Source: Pseudomonas peli (lineage in GTDB: Bacteria > Pseudomonadota > Gammaproteobacteria > Pseudomonadales > Pseudomonadaceae). Taken from it: a stretch of 64,000 bases of DNA. Positions within the stretch are counted from its first letter, which is position 1. Each line of letters starts with the position of its first letter. Position numbers and translations under genes: made by a program. Location of the stretch: contig NZ_FMTL01000003.1 of the NCBI RefSeq assembly GCF_900099645.1, positions 1 through 64,000 on the forward strand. Reading direction: 5' to 3'. Of this stretch, positions 18,466-30,200 are shown piece by piece. Under the pieces are notes generated by a model. The model was given only the letters and a program-made list of their open reading frames with translations. It was not told where the DNA came from and did no database searches.

Positions 18466-19002
18466 TCAAGATTTCAATGCTTCGGCCAGCTTCGCGATTT
18501 TGCCGCGAACTGAGCCATCGATAACCAGGTCGCCGGCGCGGATCACGACACCACCGATAAGGGTGGCATCCTCCGCGGCGTGCAGACGCACTTCTCGGCC
18601 GAGCCGTGCACTGAGAACCTTGGCGAGTTTGTCTTGCTGTTCATCGCTCAATGCGAAGGCACTGGTAACGTCCACGTCGATCGACTTTTCCTGCTCGGCT
18701 TTGTACAGCTCGAACAGTTCAACGATCTGTGGCAATAAAGCCAGACGATCGTTTTCAGCGACGATATGAATGAAATTGCGTACCTGGGCGTCGAACTTGT
18801 CACCACACACGTCAATGAACGTGGTGGCCTTGTCTGTACTCGTCAAACGCGGAGTCTTAAGCACGCGTTGCATGGTGTCGTCTTGCGACACCGCTGCAGC
18901 CAGGCCGAGCATGGCTGACCAATTGGCCAGCTGCTGGTGGGCCTGGGCGTGCTCAAAAGCAGCCTTAGCGTAAGGTCGGGCCAGCGTGGTCAGTTCTGCC
19001 AT
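18466..19002 (-). CDS. atpH: ATP synthase F1 delta subunit
   Basis: Peripheral stalk subunit that ties F1 to subunit b. The N-terminal helical bundle ([19 protein letters not shown]) and the C-terminal segment [20 protein letters not shown] are conserved. Length is 178 aa. It sits 15 bases after atpF. Confidence 0.97.
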   Translation of the reverse strand: MAELTTLARPYAKAAFEHAQAHQQLANWSAMLGLAAAVSQDDTMQRVLKTPRLTSTDKATTFIDVCGDKFDAQVRNFIHIVAENDRLALLPQIVELFELYKAEQEKSIDVDVTSAFALSDEQQDKLAKVLSARLGREVRLHAAEDATLIGGVVIRAGDLVIDGSVRGKIAKLAEALKS

Positions 19003-19017
19003 GATCGCGCCCCTCGC

Positions 19018-19488
19018 TTAAATTTCGGCTGCCAGTTTGGAAACCAGCTCCGCATGCGCGTTTTGGTCGATAGATGCGCCCAGGATCTTCTCGGCACCGC
19101 TAACGGCCAGGCTACCCAGTTGGGCACGCAGCGCGTCTTTGACACCATTCAGTTCCTGCTCGATCTCAGCCAGAGCCTGGGCCTTCACACGGTCAGCTTC
19201 AACGCGGGCCTGTTCACGGGCTTCGTCGACGATCTGGGTACCGCGTTTCTTGGCTTGCTCAATGATCTCGGCTGCTTGGCCTTTGGCTTCGCGCAGTTGC
19301 TGACCCACTTTCTCTTGGGCCAACTCCAGGTCACGAGCCGCACGGCTAGCAGCGTCCAGGCCGTCTGCGATCTTCTTCTGACGTTCTTGCAAAGCCGTAA
19401 TGACCGGAGGCCACACGTACTTCATGCAGAACAGCACGAAGATGAAGAAGGCAACGGACTGGCCAATCAGGGTTGCATTAATGTTCAC
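19018..19488 (-). CDS. atpF: ATP synthase F0 subunit b
   Basis: Peripheral stalk subunit with one N-terminal membrane helix ([23 protein letters not shown], residues 7-29), then a long charged helix (residues 30-156) that dimerises. Length of 156 aa is standard. It lies 55 bases after atpE. Confidence 0.97.
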   Translation of the reverse strand: MNINATLIGQSVAFFIFVLFCMKYVWPPVITALQERQKKIADGLDAASRAARDLELAQEKVGQQLREAKGQAAEIIEQAKKRGTQIVDEAREQARVEADRVKAQALAEIEQELNGVKDALRAQLGSLAVSGAEKILGASIDQNAHAELVSKLAAEI

Positions 19489-19543
19489 GCCAACACCTCG
19501 CTCGTTCGTTGTCCATCAAACCAATTCACTCAAAACGAGTGAA

Positions 19544-19831
<288 letters not shown>

Positions 19832-19917
19832 TTAAGGTTTTCTAAGGTAAAGCGGTAAAGCAAAATCGGTACTTCTGGTTGCCCTTGCGGGCGTCCACTG
19901 CGAGCGCCTAAGCGCTC

Positions 19918-21209
<1,292 letters not shown>

Positions 21210-21292
21210 CTTGTTTTCCTGAAAGCTGAACTCGGGCGTCGGCACCTGAAATCAATAACTTGGCATACTTTGTGCCGACGAAATGCGCGCAG

Positions 21293-21321
21293 AGTATAGG
21301 GGTGCTTCCCCCCCCATTCAA
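21293..21321 (-). promoter_or_regulatory. Sigma-70 promoter of the atp operon
   Basis: On the minus strand TTGAAT (21316-21321) is separated by 17 bases from TATACT (21293-21298). It is the best promoter between parB and atpI, and it lies 84 bases before the atpI start. The spacer contains eight consecutive G on this strand (21308-21315). Confidence 0.75.
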
Positions 21322-21366
21322 CTGTCGGGTAGTGATTTCCGACTAGTCGCTACACGCTCAATTGTT

Positions 21367-22239
21367 TCAGCGAATGTGGGCGAGTACGCCCTGCAGTTCG
21401 TCCAGCGAGCTGTAGCTGATCACCAGCTGGCCTTTGCCTTTCTGCCCGTGCTTGATCTGCACTGGCGAGCCCAGGCGCTCAGCCAGGCGCTGTTCTAGAC
21501 GGGTGATGTCCGGATCAACTTTAGCCACTGCTGCTGGCTTCTCTTTGCTGTTCAACCACTGACGCACCAGTGCTTCGGTTTGGCGCACAGTGAGGCCGCG
21601 TGCGACAACATGTCGCGCACCTTCAGTCTGCTGTTCAGCGGGTAGGCCGAGCAACGCACGGGCATGACCCATTTCCAGATCGCCATGGGACAGCAGGGTT
21701 TTGATCTCTTCCGGCAAGGCAATCAGCCGCAGCAGGTTGCTGATGGTGACCCGCGATTTACCCACAGCATCGGCGACCTGCTGTTGAGTCAGCTGGAACT
21801 CTTGCTGCAGACGCTGCAACGCCATGGCTTCTTCGATGGGGTTGAGGTCTTCACGCTGGATGTTCTCAATCAGGGCCATGGCAATGGCGGCTTCATCCGG
21901 CAGCTCGCGAACCATGGCCGGGATCTTGTCCAGACCAGCTTGCTGACTGGCACGCCAGCGGCGTTCACCGGCAACGATCTCGAAACGTCCTTCGCCAATC
22001 GGCCGCACCACAATCGGCTGCATCACGCCGTGGGCCTTGATCGACTGCGCCAGTTCTTCTAGGGCTGTGGCGTCCATGTCGCGGCGCGGCTGGTATTTGC
22101 CGCGCTGGATCAGGTCCAGGGGCACGTATTGCAGTTCACGGCTGTCGACCTGCGCGGCCTCTTCCTGCAAGGCGCTGACACTGGTGCCGCCCAGCAGGGC
22201 ATCCAGACCGCGTCCCAGTCCTCGTTTTTTCACAGCCAT
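21367..22239 (-). CDS. parB: Chromosome-partitioning protein ParB (Spo0J)
   Basis: ParB is a CTP-dependent clamp that loads at parS and spreads, acting with ParA in origin segregation. The N-terminus MAVKKRGLGRGLDALLGG is typical and fixes the start at 22239. The CTP-binding motif region is GERRWRASQQAGL, and the HTH region runs through LTQQQVADAVGKSRVTISNLLRLIALP. The C-terminal dimerisation domain is present. Length is 290 aa. The frame extends upstream over the parA end, but with shadow sequence. Candidate parS sites lie near recF and gyrB in this window. Confidence 0.97.
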   Translation of the reverse strand: MAVKKRGLGRGLDALLGGTSVSALQEEAAQVDSRELQYVPLDLIQRGKYQPRRDMDATALEELAQSIKAHGVMQPIVVRPIGEGRFEIVAGERRWRASQQAGLDKIPAMVRELPDEAAIAMALIENIQREDLNPIEEAMALQRLQQEFQLTQQQVADAVGKSRVTISNLLRLIALPEEIKTLLSHGDLEMGHARALLGLPAEQQTEGARHVVARGLTVRQTEALVRQWLNSKEKPAAVAKVDPDITRLEQRLAERLGSPVQIKHGQKGKGQLVISYSSLDELQGVLAHIR

Positions 22240-22249
22240 GGGTATTTCC

Positions 22250-23038
22250 TTATGCGGTTGCGGTGTGGGCACTTGCGCGCTGGCGGCGGACCAATTCGCC
22301 GGCCAGCGCCAGGTAGGCAATGGCACCACGGGATTGCTTGTCATACACCAGCGCCGGCATGCCAAAGCTTGGCGCCTCGGCCAGACGCACGTTACGCGGG
22401 ATGACCACGTCGTAGAGCTGGTCAGGGAAATGCTGCTTGAGCTGCGCCGACACATCGTTGGTCAGGCTGATGCGCGGGTCATACATGGTGCGCAGCAAGC
22501 CCTCGATCTTCAGCTTGGGATTAAGGATCTCGGCGATGCGCTGAATGCTGTTGACCAAATCACTCAAGCCTTCCAGCGCGTAGTACTCGCATTGCATAGG
22601 GATGATCACCCCATCAGCGGCCACCAGGGCGTTGATCGTCAACATCGACAGTGCCGGTGGGCAGTCGATGAGGATGTAATCGTAATTCTCGCGGATTGGC
22701 GCCAACGCATAACGCAGGCGGCTTTCCTTCATTTTCATTTCCAGCAGGGAGACTTCGGCGGCGGTCAGGTCCCGGTTGGCCGGCAGCAGCTGATAGCCGC
22801 CGTGCTCGGAGAACTGCATGGCATCGACCAGGTTGCATTCGCCGATCAGCACGTCGTAGATCGAATGCTCAAGGCCGTGTTTATCCACACCACTGCCCAT
22901 GGTCGCGTTGCCCTGGGGGTCGAGGTCGATCAGCAGCACACGGCGCTTGGTTGCCACCAGCGAGGCAGCCAGATTGATGCAGGTGGTGGTTTTGCCCACG
23001 CCGCCTTTCTGGTTAGCGATTGCGAATACCTTAGCCAT
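22250..23038 (-). CDS. parA: Chromosome-partitioning ATPase ParA (Soj)
   Basis: Deviant Walker A ATPase (KGGVGKTTTCINLAASLV, residues 11-28) that moves ParB-parS complexes over the nucleoid. Other motifs are LIDLDPQGNATMGSG and LIDCPPALSMLT. Length of 262 aa is standard for chromosomal ParA. It lies 13 bases after rsmG and 10 before parB. Confidence 0.98.
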   Translation of the reverse strand: MAKVFAIANQKGGVGKTTTCINLAASLVATKRRVLLIDLDPQGNATMGSGVDKHGLEHSIYDVLIGECNLVDAMQFSEHGGYQLLPANRDLTAAEVSLLEMKMKESRLRYALAPIRENYDYILIDCPPALSMLTINALVAADGVIIPMQCEYYALEGLSDLVNSIQRIAEILNPKLKIEGLLRTMYDPRISLTNDVSAQLKQHFPDQLYDVVIPRNVRLAEAPSFGMPALVYDKQSRGAIAYLALAGELVRRQRASAHTATA

Positions 23039-23051
23039 GCTGCCGTTCCCC

Positions 23052-23699
23052 CTAAGCCGAGCGACGCAGTATCAGCAGATGGCGCTGACCTTGGCAACCG
23101 GGAACCTTGAGTACATGGGTGGCGGTGAGACGAAAGTCCGCTGGCAGGGCCTGCAGCTCGTCATCCGGGTGTACGCCTTTCATCGCCAGCCACCGCGTAT
23201 CGCCGTTTCCTAGGTGCCGGGTCCAGTTGCTGAAGTCTTCCAGCGAGCTGAACGCCCGTGAGCAAATACCGCTGAACGGCACAGCCGGGGTGAACTCTTC
23301 GACACGGCTGTGGATAACTTGCACGTTGGCCAGTTTCAACTCCAGCTTCACCTGAGTCAGGAAGCGGGTTTTCTTGCCGTTGGAATCCAGCAGGGTGAAC
23401 TGCCGCTCAGGAAACAGGATGGCCAGGGGAATACCGGGCATGCCGCCGCCGCTGCCGACGTCCAGCCAGTTATCCCCAGCCTCGGTGACAAAAGGCACTA
23501 CTGACAGGCTGTCGAGCAAATGGCGCGAAACCATTTCATTGGGATCGCGTACTGCGGTGAGGTTGTAAGCCTTATTCCACTTGATCAGCAGGGCCAGGTA
23601 GGCCAGCAACTGCTCGTGCTGCTGTAGGCTGAGTTCAACACCCAGCTCAAGAGCGCCCTGACTCAATTCTTCGGCGTGACGTGCGGTTACCAACGACAT
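23052..23699 (-). CDS. rsmG: 16S rRNA (guanine527-N7)-methyltransferase RsmG
   Basis: RsmG (GidB) methylates G527 of 16S rRNA; loss gives low-level streptomycin resistance. The SAM-binding motif is [21 protein letters not shown] (residues 76-96). Length is 215 aa. The ATG overlaps the mnmG stop by one base (TGATG), so translation is coupled. Confidence 0.97.
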   Translation of the reverse strand: MSLVTARHAEELSQGALELGVELSLQQHEQLLAYLALLIKWNKAYNLTAVRDPNEMVSRHLLDSLSVVPFVTEAGDNWLDVGSGGGMPGIPLAILFPERQFTLLDSNGKKTRFLTQVKLELKLANVQVIHSRVEEFTPAVPFSGICSRAFSSLEDFSNWTRHLGNGDTRWLAMKGVHPDDELQALPADFRLTATHVLKVPGCQGQRHLLILRRSA

Positions 23700-25591
23700 C
23701 AGGCGCTGTGCTCCAACTGCTGACCGGCAGTGCGCTTTTTCAGGTGGATCAGCAGCAGGGAAATCGCTGCCGGGGTGACGCCGGGAATCCGCGAGGCCTG
23801 GCCAAGGGTTTCCGGGCGGTTGTTACCAAGTTTGTGCTGGATTTCCTTGGACAAGCCGGAAATCCCGGCGTAGTCGATATCGAGCGGCAGCTTGGTGTCT
23901 TCACTGGCGCGCAGGCGGGCGATTTCGTCCTGCTGGCGGTCGATATAACCGGCGTACTTGGTCTTGATCTCGACCTGCTCGGCCACCTGCGGGTCCTGCG
24001 CGCCACCGCCGGTGATGGTCACCAGCCCGGCGTAATCGATTTCCGGGCGGGCCAGCAGGTTGAGCAGGTTGTATTCGTGGGTCAGCGGCGTGCCGAAGTG
24101 GGCGGCAATCGCATCGCCTTGAGTCGTACCCGGGCGTACCCAGGTGCTTTTCAGGCGCTGTTCTTCCTGCACGATGGCTTCGCGCTTGGTTTCGAACGCG
24201 GCCCAGCGCACATCATCGACCAGACCCAGCTCGCGGCCTTTCTCGGTCAGGCGCAGGTCGGCGTTGTCTTCACGCAGGATCAGCCGGTATTCGGCGCGCG
24301 AAGTGAACATGCGGTACGGCTCCTGGGTACCCAAGGTAATCAGGTCGTCGACCAGCACGCCGATGTAGGCCTCGTCGCGACGCGGGCACCAGCTGTCCTT
24401 GCCCTGGGCGCGCAATGCGGCGTTGCAACCCGCGAGCAAACCTTGCGCACCGGCTTCTTCGTAACCGGTGGTGCCATTGATCTGGCCGGCGAAGAACAGC
24501 CCGGCAATCACCTTGGTTTCCAGGCTGTATTTCAGATCACGCGGGTCGAAGTAGTCGTACTCGATGGCGTAGCCGGGACGCACGATATGCGCGTTCTCCA
24601 TGCCACGGATGCTGCGCACGATCTGCAATTGCACATCGAACGGCAACGAGGTGGAGATGCCATTCGGATACAGCTCATGGGTATTCAGGCCTTCGGGCTC
24701 GATAAATACCTGATGGCTGTCTTTGTCGGCGAAGCGGTGGATCTTGTCTTCGATCGACGGGCAATAGCGCGGGCCGACACCTTCGATCACGCCCGAATAC
24801 ATCGGCGAACGGTCGAGGTTGGCCGCAATGATTTCGTGGGTACGCGCGTTGGTGTGAGTGATCCAGCAGCTGACCTGGCGCGGTTGCTGTTCCGCGCGAC
24901 CGAGGAAGGACATCAGCGGCGTTGGCGTATCCCCTGGCTGCTCGGTCATCACCGAGAAATCCACCGAACGGCCGTCGATGCGTGGCGGCGTGCCGGTTTT
25001 CAGGCGACCGACGCGCAGCGGCAGCTCGCGTAGACGTTGTGCCAAGGCAATCGAAGGTGGGTCGCCAGCGCGGCCGCCGGAGTAATTCTGCAGGCCTATG
25101 TGGATAAGTCCACCGAGGAAGGTGCCAGTGGTTAACACCACGGAATCTGCAAGGAAACGCAGGCCCATCTGGGTGACTACGCCTTTGACTTCGTCGTTTT
25201 CTACGATCAGGTCATCAGCTGCCTGCTGAAATATCCACAGGTTGGCCTGGTTTTCCAATGTTTCGCGAATCGCGGCTTTGTACAGCACGCGATCAGCCTG
25301 GGCGCGAGTGGCGCGTACTGCTGGGCCCTTGCGGCTGTTCAGAACACGGAACTGGATACCACCTTTGTCGGTGGCTTCAGCCATGGCGCCGCCGAGGGCG
25401 TCGATTTCCTTGACTAGATGACTCTTGCCGATCCCGCCAATCGCAGGGTTGCAGCTCATCTGCCCGAGTGTTTCCACGTTATGGGTCAGCAGCAGGGTTT
25501 TTACCCCCATGCGTGCAGCTGCCAATGCAGCTTCGGTACCGGCATGACCGCCGCCGATGACGATCACCTGAAAACGGGAAGGGAAATCCAC
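23699..25591 (-). CDS. mnmG: tRNA uridine-5-carboxymethylaminomethyl modification enzyme MnmG (GidA)
   Basis: FAD enzyme that with MnmE modifies wobble uridine 34 of several tRNAs. The dinucleotide-binding motif [21 protein letters not shown] is near the N-terminus. The family signatures [15 protein letters not shown] and [15 protein letters not shown] are present. GTG at 25591 is chosen as start because GAGG lies 7 bases upstream and the 630-residue length is standard; a second GTG lies one codon earlier. The upstream region is an oriC-like DnaA-box cluster. Confidence 0.96.
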   Translation of the reverse strand: MDFPSRFQVIVIGGGHAGTEAALAAARMGVKTLLLTHNVETLGQMSCNPAIGGIGKSHLVKEIDALGGAMAEATDKGGIQFRVLNSRKGPAVRATRAQADRVLYKAAIRETLENQANLWIFQQAADDLIVENDEVKGVVTQMGLRFLADSVVLTTGTFLGGLIHIGLQNYSGGRAGDPPSIALAQRLRELPLRVGRLKTGTPPRIDGRSVDFSVMTEQPGDTPTPLMSFLGRAEQQPRQVSCWITHTNARTHEIIAANLDRSPMYSGVIEGVGPRYCPSIEDKIHRFADKDSHQVFIEPEGLNTHELYPNGISTSLPFDVQLQIVRSIRGMENAHIVRPGYAIEYDYFDPRDLKYSLETKVIAGLFFAGQINGTTGYEEAGAQGLLAGCNAALRAQGKDSWCPRRDEAYIGVLVDDLITLGTQEPYRMFTSRAEYRLILREDNADLRLTEKGRELGLVDDVRWAAFETKREAIVQEEQRLKSTWVRPGTTQGDAIAAHFGTPLTHEYNLLNLLARPEIDYAGLVTITGGGAQDPQVAEQVEIKTKYAGYIDRQQDEIARLRASEDTKLPLDIDYAGISGLSKEIQHKLGNNRPETLGQASRIPGVTPAAISLLLIHLKKRTAGQQLEHSA

Positions 25592-26135
25592 CACGCACCT
25601 CGTGCCTGTTGAGAAATGGGGGGCTTTTTGGGTTGAAAAGCGGGAAAGGCGGCAAGTATAGGGATTTAGCCGGTGTGAAAGAAGCCTTTTGCACAAAAAA
25701 TAGCCAGCTTGCTCGGACGCTGTTCGGGTGTGTCGGTTAATAAAGAATAAAAGAGAGAATTTTTATAAAGCCTTGTTTATATGTTTATTACTTAGCAACG
25801 GCTTTTCTGTGGATAGATCGCTACAGGTCAATGGATTCAATGCTTACAGCGTTTAAAAAGTCTGTGCTGATCCTGCCATCTGCCTGTTCAGTTGCCGTAC
25901 GCAAGCTGTGGATGAAATGCATGGTTATCCACAGTGGCAGTTATCCTCTGTTTTATCACCGGGTTATAGGCAGGGCTTAGGCCGGGTTTTCCACAGGGCT
26001 TAGGTGGATAAATAAGTGGCTGGACGTAGTTATTGCATCCAAGCGGAGGCCTGCCTGAATGGCATAAGTTGGAATTTCAGGACGTCGGATGGGGTGGCGT
26101 AGAGAGTAATTGCAGATTCAGCGGACGATTCGGTG
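25592..26135. other. Origin-like region A: AT-rich stretch and DnaA boxes between mnmG and mnmE
   Basis: No gene is seen here. An AT-rich segment (about 25737-25795) is followed by DnaA boxes: TTATCCACA at 25925-25933 (perfect), TTTTCCACA at 25987-25995 (fits TTWTNCACA), and one-mismatch boxes at 25808-25816, 25907-25915 and 26003-26011. The layout is that of a bacterial origin or a DnaA-controlled promoter for mnmG. Which role it has cannot be told from sequence. Confidence 0.65.
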
Positions 26136-26178
26136 CGCCTAATCCATCAGAAATAGTGTGCAGCTGATGGATTAGGCG
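26136..26178. repeat. Perfect 15-bp inverted repeat downstream of mnmE
   Basis: CGCCTAATCCATCAG (26136-26150) and CTGATGGATTAGGCG (26164-26178) are perfect inverted copies around 13 bases. It resembles the REP-like family of the type GGATTAGGCG...CGCCTAATCC common between Pseudomonas genes. It lies 37 bases after the mnmE stop and may serve as its 3' mRNA hairpin, although no T-run follows. Confidence 0.8.
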
Positions 26179-26214
26179 ATGCGTTGGCAGGTGAGACGGC
26201 GTGTGCCGCCCAGC

Positions 26215-27582
26215 CTATTTACCGATGCAGAAACTGGAAAAGATCCGCCCCAGCAGGTCATCGGAACTGAACGCCCCGGTGATTTCACCCAAGGCTTGCT
26301 GAGCCATGCGCAGGTCTTCAGCTAGCAGTTCGCCAGCGCCGGCCAGGGTCAGCTGAGCATGGCCGTGTTCCAGATGTGTAGAGGCCTGGCGTAGCGCTTC
26401 CAGGTGGCGTCGGCGCGCACTAAAGCTGCTCTCTGAGGTCTGTTCATAACCCATACAGGCCTTGAGGTGTTCCCTCAGCAGGTCCAGGCCCTCGGTGGAT
26501 TTGGCGGACAGGCTGATGGTGACGTGGCCGTCATTGCAGACTTCCAGCACCACTGACTCGCCGGATAGGTCAGCCTTGTTGCGGATCAGGGTGACCTTGG
26601 ACGGATCAGGGCGTTGGTCGAGAAACTCCGGCCACAGGGCAAAGGGGTCATCGGCTTCGGGGGCTGTGGCATCCACCACCAGCAGGATGCGGTCTGCTTC
26701 ACCAATGGCTTTCAGCGCACGCTCGACGCCGATGCGCTCGACCTGATCCTCGGTATCACGCAGGCCGGCAGTATCCACCACGTGCAACGGCATGCCATCG
26801 ATGTGGATATGTTCGCGCAGCACGTCGCGAGTGGTGCCGGCTATCTCGGTGACGATCGCTGCCTCGCGACCGGCCAGGGCGTTGAGCAGGCTGGACTTAC
26901 CCGCATTGGGGCGACCGGCGATCACCACCGTCATGCCGTCGCGCAGCAGAGCCCCTTGGCCGGCCTCACGCAGCACCCCCGCTAGTTCGGCACGCACGCC
27001 ATCGAGCAGGCTGAGTACATGGCCATCGGCGAGAAAGTCGATTTCCTCTTCGGGGAAGTCGATGGCCGCTTCTACATAGATACGCAGGCTGATCAACCGC
27101 TCGGTCAGGCCATGCACGCGACGCGAGAACTCGCCTTGCAGCGAGCGCAGGGCATTGCGAGCGGCCTGCTCGGAGCTGGCTTCGATCAGGTCGGCAATCG
27201 CCTCAGCCTGTGCCAGGTCGAGTTTGTCATTGAGAAACGCGCGCTCGCTGAATTCACCAGGACGCGCCAGGCGTGCGCCGAGTTGTACACAGCGGCGCAG
27301 CAGCAGATCGAGCACCACCGGTCCGCCATGGCCCTGCAGTTCCAGCACATCTTCACCGGTAAAGGAGTTGGGGCCAGGGAAGTACAGGGCCAGGCCTTCA
27401 TCCAGCACTTGCTTGGCGTCGGCGAAGAACGGCCCATAATGGGCGTAGCGTGGTTGCAACTCGCGTTGGCAGATCGCCTGCGCCAATGTGCCGGCCAGCG
27501 GCCCGGAAACACGCACGATGCCAACGCCACCCCGGCCCTGGGCGGTGGCGACGGCGGCAATGGTTTCAACAACGGGGGGCAT
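26215..27582 (-). CDS. mnmE: tRNA modification GTPase MnmE (TrmE)
   Basis: GTPase partner of MnmG in wobble uridine modification. The G-domain motifs are [14 protein letters not shown] (G1), IAGTTRD (G2), [13 protein letters not shown] (G3) and RNKADL (G4). The C-terminal CIGK motif with the catalytic Cys is intact. The start at 27582 ([16 protein letters not shown]) has AGGAG upstream and gives 455 aa, the usual length. It follows the yidC terminator. Confidence 0.97.
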   Translation of the reverse strand: MPPVVETIAAVATAQGRGGVGIVRVSGPLAGTLAQAICQRELQPRYAHYGPFFADAKQVLDEGLALYFPGPNSFTGEDVLELQGHGGPVVLDLLLRRCVQLGARLARPGEFSERAFLNDKLDLAQAEAIADLIEASSEQAARNALRSLQGEFSRRVHGLTERLISLRIYVEAAIDFPEEEIDFLADGHVLSLLDGVRAELAGVLREAGQGALLRDGMTVVIAGRPNAGKSSLLNALAGREAAIVTEIAGTTRDVLREHIHIDGMPLHVVDTAGLRDTEDQVERIGVERALKAIGEADRILLVVDATAPEADDPFALWPEFLDQRPDPSKVTLIRNKADLSGESVVLEVCNDGHVTISLSAKSTEGLDLLREHLKACMGYEQTSESSFSARRRHLEALRQASTHLEHGHAQLTLAGAGELLAEDLRMAQQALGEITGAFSSDDLLGRIFSSFCIGK

Positions 27583-27608
27583 GCGCTTCTCCTGAATACG
27601 ACATAGCA

Positions 27609-27632
27609 AAACGCCCCTGAAAAGGGGCGTTT
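27609..27632 (-). terminator. Terminator after yidC
   Basis: AAACGCCCC (27609-27617) and GGGGCGTTT (27624-27632) form a 9-bp stem with a six-base loop. On the minus strand a T-run follows. It lies between yidC and mnmE. Confidence 0.9.
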
Positions 27633-27657
27633 GTTACAGCTTAGAAGCAATCACTGC

Positions 27658-29409
27658 TTAGGCGTCTGCGGCCTTGGCTGCGGCTTCGATCTTGCGGGTA
27701 ATGTACCACTGCTGGGCGATGGACAAGACGTTGTTCACCACCCAGTACAGCACCAGACCAGCCGGGAACCAGAGGAAGAAGAAGGTGAAAATGATCGGCA
27801 TCATTTTCAGTACCTTGGCTTGCATCGGGTCCGGCGGCGTTGGGTTGAGCTGCTGCTGGATAAACATGGTCGCGCCCATGATGATCGGCAGGATGAAGTA
27901 CGGGTCCTTGATCGCCAGGTCGGTTATCCACAGCAGCCATGGTGCTTGGCGCATTTCCACGGATTCCAGCAGCACCCAGTAGAGCGCAAGGAATACCGGC
28001 ATCTGCACCAGGATCGGCAAGCAACCGCCCAGCGGATTGATCTTCTCTTTCTTGTACAGCTCCATCATCGCCTGAGACATCTTCTGGCGATCGTCACCGA
28101 ACTGCTCTTTCAGCTGAGCGAGTTTCGGTGCCACGGCACGCATGCGCGCCATGGATTTGTAGCTGGCAGCAGACAACGGGAAGAAGATCAGCTTGATGAT
28201 CACGGTCAACATGATGATCGACCAGCCCCAGTTACCCAGCAGGTTGTGGATAACTTCCAGCAGCCAGAAGATCGGCTGAGCCAAGAACCACAGAATGCCG
28301 TAGTCGACAGTCAGCTCAAGACCTGGAGACAGCGTCTTCAGATGGCCTTGTAGCTTCGGGCCGGCATACAGAACTGCACTGGTTTCACCTTGAGCGCCGG
28401 CAGCAACCTGAATGGCCGGGCCGGTAAAGCCGACAATGTAGTTGCCTTGGCTGTCTTTACGGGTCTGTACTTGGTTAGTGCTGTCTTTGCTTGGAATCCA
28501 GGCAGTGACGAAGTAATGCTGTAGCCAGGCAACCCAGCCTCCTTGAACGGTTTCTTTGAAGGCTTGTTTGTCGATGTCTTTCATCGACACTTTTTTGTAC
28601 GGCTCTTCGCTAGTCCACAGTGCGCCACCGAGGTAGGTCGCAGTGCCGGTCGCGGTGGTGGAGGACGGATCGTCGCTGCCATCACGCTTGAGCTGGGCAA
28701 ACATGTTGCCGCTCCAGGCCTGACCACTCTGGTTGTCGATCAGGTAGCTGACAGTCACCTGATAGGACGCAGGATCAACGCAGCCGGGTTTCTTCTGCTG
28801 TTGGTCTTTGGCCGCACATTCAGCGTTCAGACCACGCTTGAAGGTGAAGCGCTTGATGTAGTTGACGCCGTCTTCGCTGAGTTTGAGGTCAACCTGCAGC
28901 TGATCCTGACCGTCGGCCAGTTCATAGCTCTTCTGCTCGCTGCTCCACAGGGCACGACCGCTGGATTTGTCCGGTGCATTGCTGCCGATCAAACCGCTCT
29001 GCGCCAGGTAGGTACGCTCGCCGCCGTTGTCGAACAACTGGAAAGGTACATCCGGACGATCCTGACGACGTGGGTATTGCGGCAAACGCAGTTGCACCAC
29101 ATCACCACCGCGCGGGTCGATGGCCAGATCCAGTACATCGGTCTTCACGCGAATCAGCTCATCACTGGCAGCAGCAGGTGCGGCACTGATGGCGCTGGGC
29201 TCAACGGCAGTGGTGGCGCTCGGAATATCATCGCCGCCTGCTGGGGTTGAGGTCGCGGCAGTGGTATCCGGCAAGCCGGGTACAGTGCTGCTGGTCGCAG
29301 CAATTTCTGTCGGCAGGGCAGCTTGACCGTAGTCCTGGTTCCACTGGAGAACCATCATATAGGACACGATTGCCAGGGCGACGATCAGGATCGAGCGTTG
29401 AATATCCAT
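27658..29409 (-). CDS. yidC: Membrane protein insertase YidC
   Basis: YidC inserts and folds inner-membrane proteins with or without SecYEG. An N-terminal membrane anchor (ILIVALAIVSYMMVL) is followed by a large periplasmic beta domain (about residues 60-340, rich in Ala/Thr at its start) and the conserved C-terminal five-helix core (WGWSIIMLTVIIKLIFFPLS ... NPLGGCLPILVQMPVFLALYW). The start at 29409 (MDIQRSIL) gives 583 aa. It is two bases after yidD in the rpmH-rnpA-yidD-yidC unit. Confidence 0.97.
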   Translation of the reverse strand: MDIQRSILIVALAIVSYMMVLQWNQDYGQAALPTEIAATSSTVPGLPDTTAATSTPAGGDDIPSATTAVEPSAISAAPAAASDELIRVKTDVLDLAIDPRGGDVVQLRLPQYPRRQDRPDVPFQLFDNGGERTYLAQSGLIGSNAPDKSSGRALWSSEQKSYELADGQDQLQVDLKLSEDGVNYIKRFTFKRGLNAECAAKDQQQKKPGCVDPASYQVTVSYLIDNQSGQAWSGNMFAQLKRDGSDDPSSTTATGTATYLGGALWTSEEPYKKVSMKDIDKQAFKETVQGGWVAWLQHYFVTAWIPSKDSTNQVQTRKDSQGNYIVGFTGPAIQVAAGAQGETSAVLYAGPKLQGHLKTLSPGLELTVDYGILWFLAQPIFWLLEVIHNLLGNWGWSIIMLTVIIKLIFFPLSAASYKSMARMRAVAPKLAQLKEQFGDDRQKMSQAMMELYKKEKINPLGGCLPILVQMPVFLALYWVLLESVEMRQAPWLLWITDLAIKDPYFILPIIMGATMFIQQQLNPTPPDPMQAKVLKMMPIIFTFFFLWFPAGLVLYWVVNNVLSIAQQWYITRKIEAAAKAADA

Positions 29410-29411
29410 GA

Positions 29412-29657
29412 TTATTCGGCCATCGAAGAGGAACGGGAGGTTTTCACGCAGGGAACCGGGTCGTAGCCACCGGGATTCCACGGGTGACAGCGGCCAAGCC
29501 GACGCAGGGTCAGCCAGCCACCGCGCATGACGCCATGATGTTCAATGGCTTCAAGCGCGTAGCAAGAACAGCTTGGGTAGAAACGACAGTGACTGGCCAT
29601 CAAGGGGCTGATGGCGTAGCGGTAGAACTGGATGGGAAGCAAAGCCAGTTTACGCAT
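29412..29657 (-). CDS. yidD: Membrane protein insertion efficiency factor YidD
   Basis: Small membrane-associated protein thought to help YidC-dependent insertion. The family signature [32 protein letters not shown] with its conserved cysteines is present. Length is 81 aa. It overlaps rnpA by 8 bases and ends two bases before yidC. Confidence 0.95.
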   Translation of the reverse strand: MRKLALLPIQFYRYAISPLMASHCRFYPSCSCYALEAIEHHGVMRGGWLTLRRLGRCHPWNPGGYDPVPCVKTSRSSSMAE

Positions 29658-30054
29658 GGGGACTGTCGTTCACCCCGGGTGTTGCGACGGTTTCCGGGCT
29701 TGGCTTGCTGCGTTCGAGGCGTTTCCAGAGTTTGCCAAACTGGCGAGCCAGTTCGATATTTTCCAGATCACCAAGGCCTTTACGCGCAACGACCACGATG
29801 TCCCATCCCACCAGGTTGTCCTGATTGAGACGGAACGATTCGCGGATTTGGCGCTTCAGGCGATTGCGCTCAACCGAGAGCTTTACGCTCTTCTTGCCGA
29901 TCACCAATCCCAGACGGGGGTGATCAAGTTCGTTGTTGCGCGCGAGCAGCAGGACATTTTTGCCCGGAGCTTTGCCGCTAGGGGAGTCGAAGACTGCCTT
30001 GAATTGTCGGGGGGTTAGCAGACGCTTTTCCCGACTGAAGTCTCGACTCACCAC
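29650..30054 (-). CDS. rnpA: Ribonuclease P protein component RnpA
   Basis: Protein subunit of RNase P for tRNA 5' maturation. The RNR motif ([21 protein letters not shown]) is intact. The start is [18 protein letters not shown]. Length is 134 aa, with a Pro/Ser-rich C-terminal tail of about 20 residues that is typical of Pseudomonas. It lies 11 bases after rpmH. Confidence 0.97.
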   Translation of the reverse strand: MVSRDFSREKRLLTPRQFKAVFDSPSGKAPGKNVLLLARNNELDHPRLGLVIGKKSVKLSVERNRLKRQIRESFRLNQDNLVGWDIVVVARKGLGDLENIELARQFGKLWKRLERSKPSPETVATPGVNDSPHA

Positions 30055-30065
30055 AAGACCGAAAT

Positions 30066-30200
30066 TTAGACGGCGAGACGCTTACGGCCCTTGGCGCGGC
30101 GACGCGACAGGACAGCACGGCCGTTCTTGGTGGCCATACGAGCACGGAAACCGTGGGTGCGAGCGCGTTTGATAGTGCTGGGTTGGAAAGTACGTTTCAT
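30066..30200 (-). CDS. rpmH: 50S ribosomal protein L34
   Basis: A 44-residue basic protein starting [20 protein letters not shown] and ending GRKRLAV is the standard bacterial L34. It is too short for many gene finders but is unmistakable. It heads the rpmH-rnpA-yidD-yidC unit and faces dnaA across the origin region. Confidence 0.98.
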
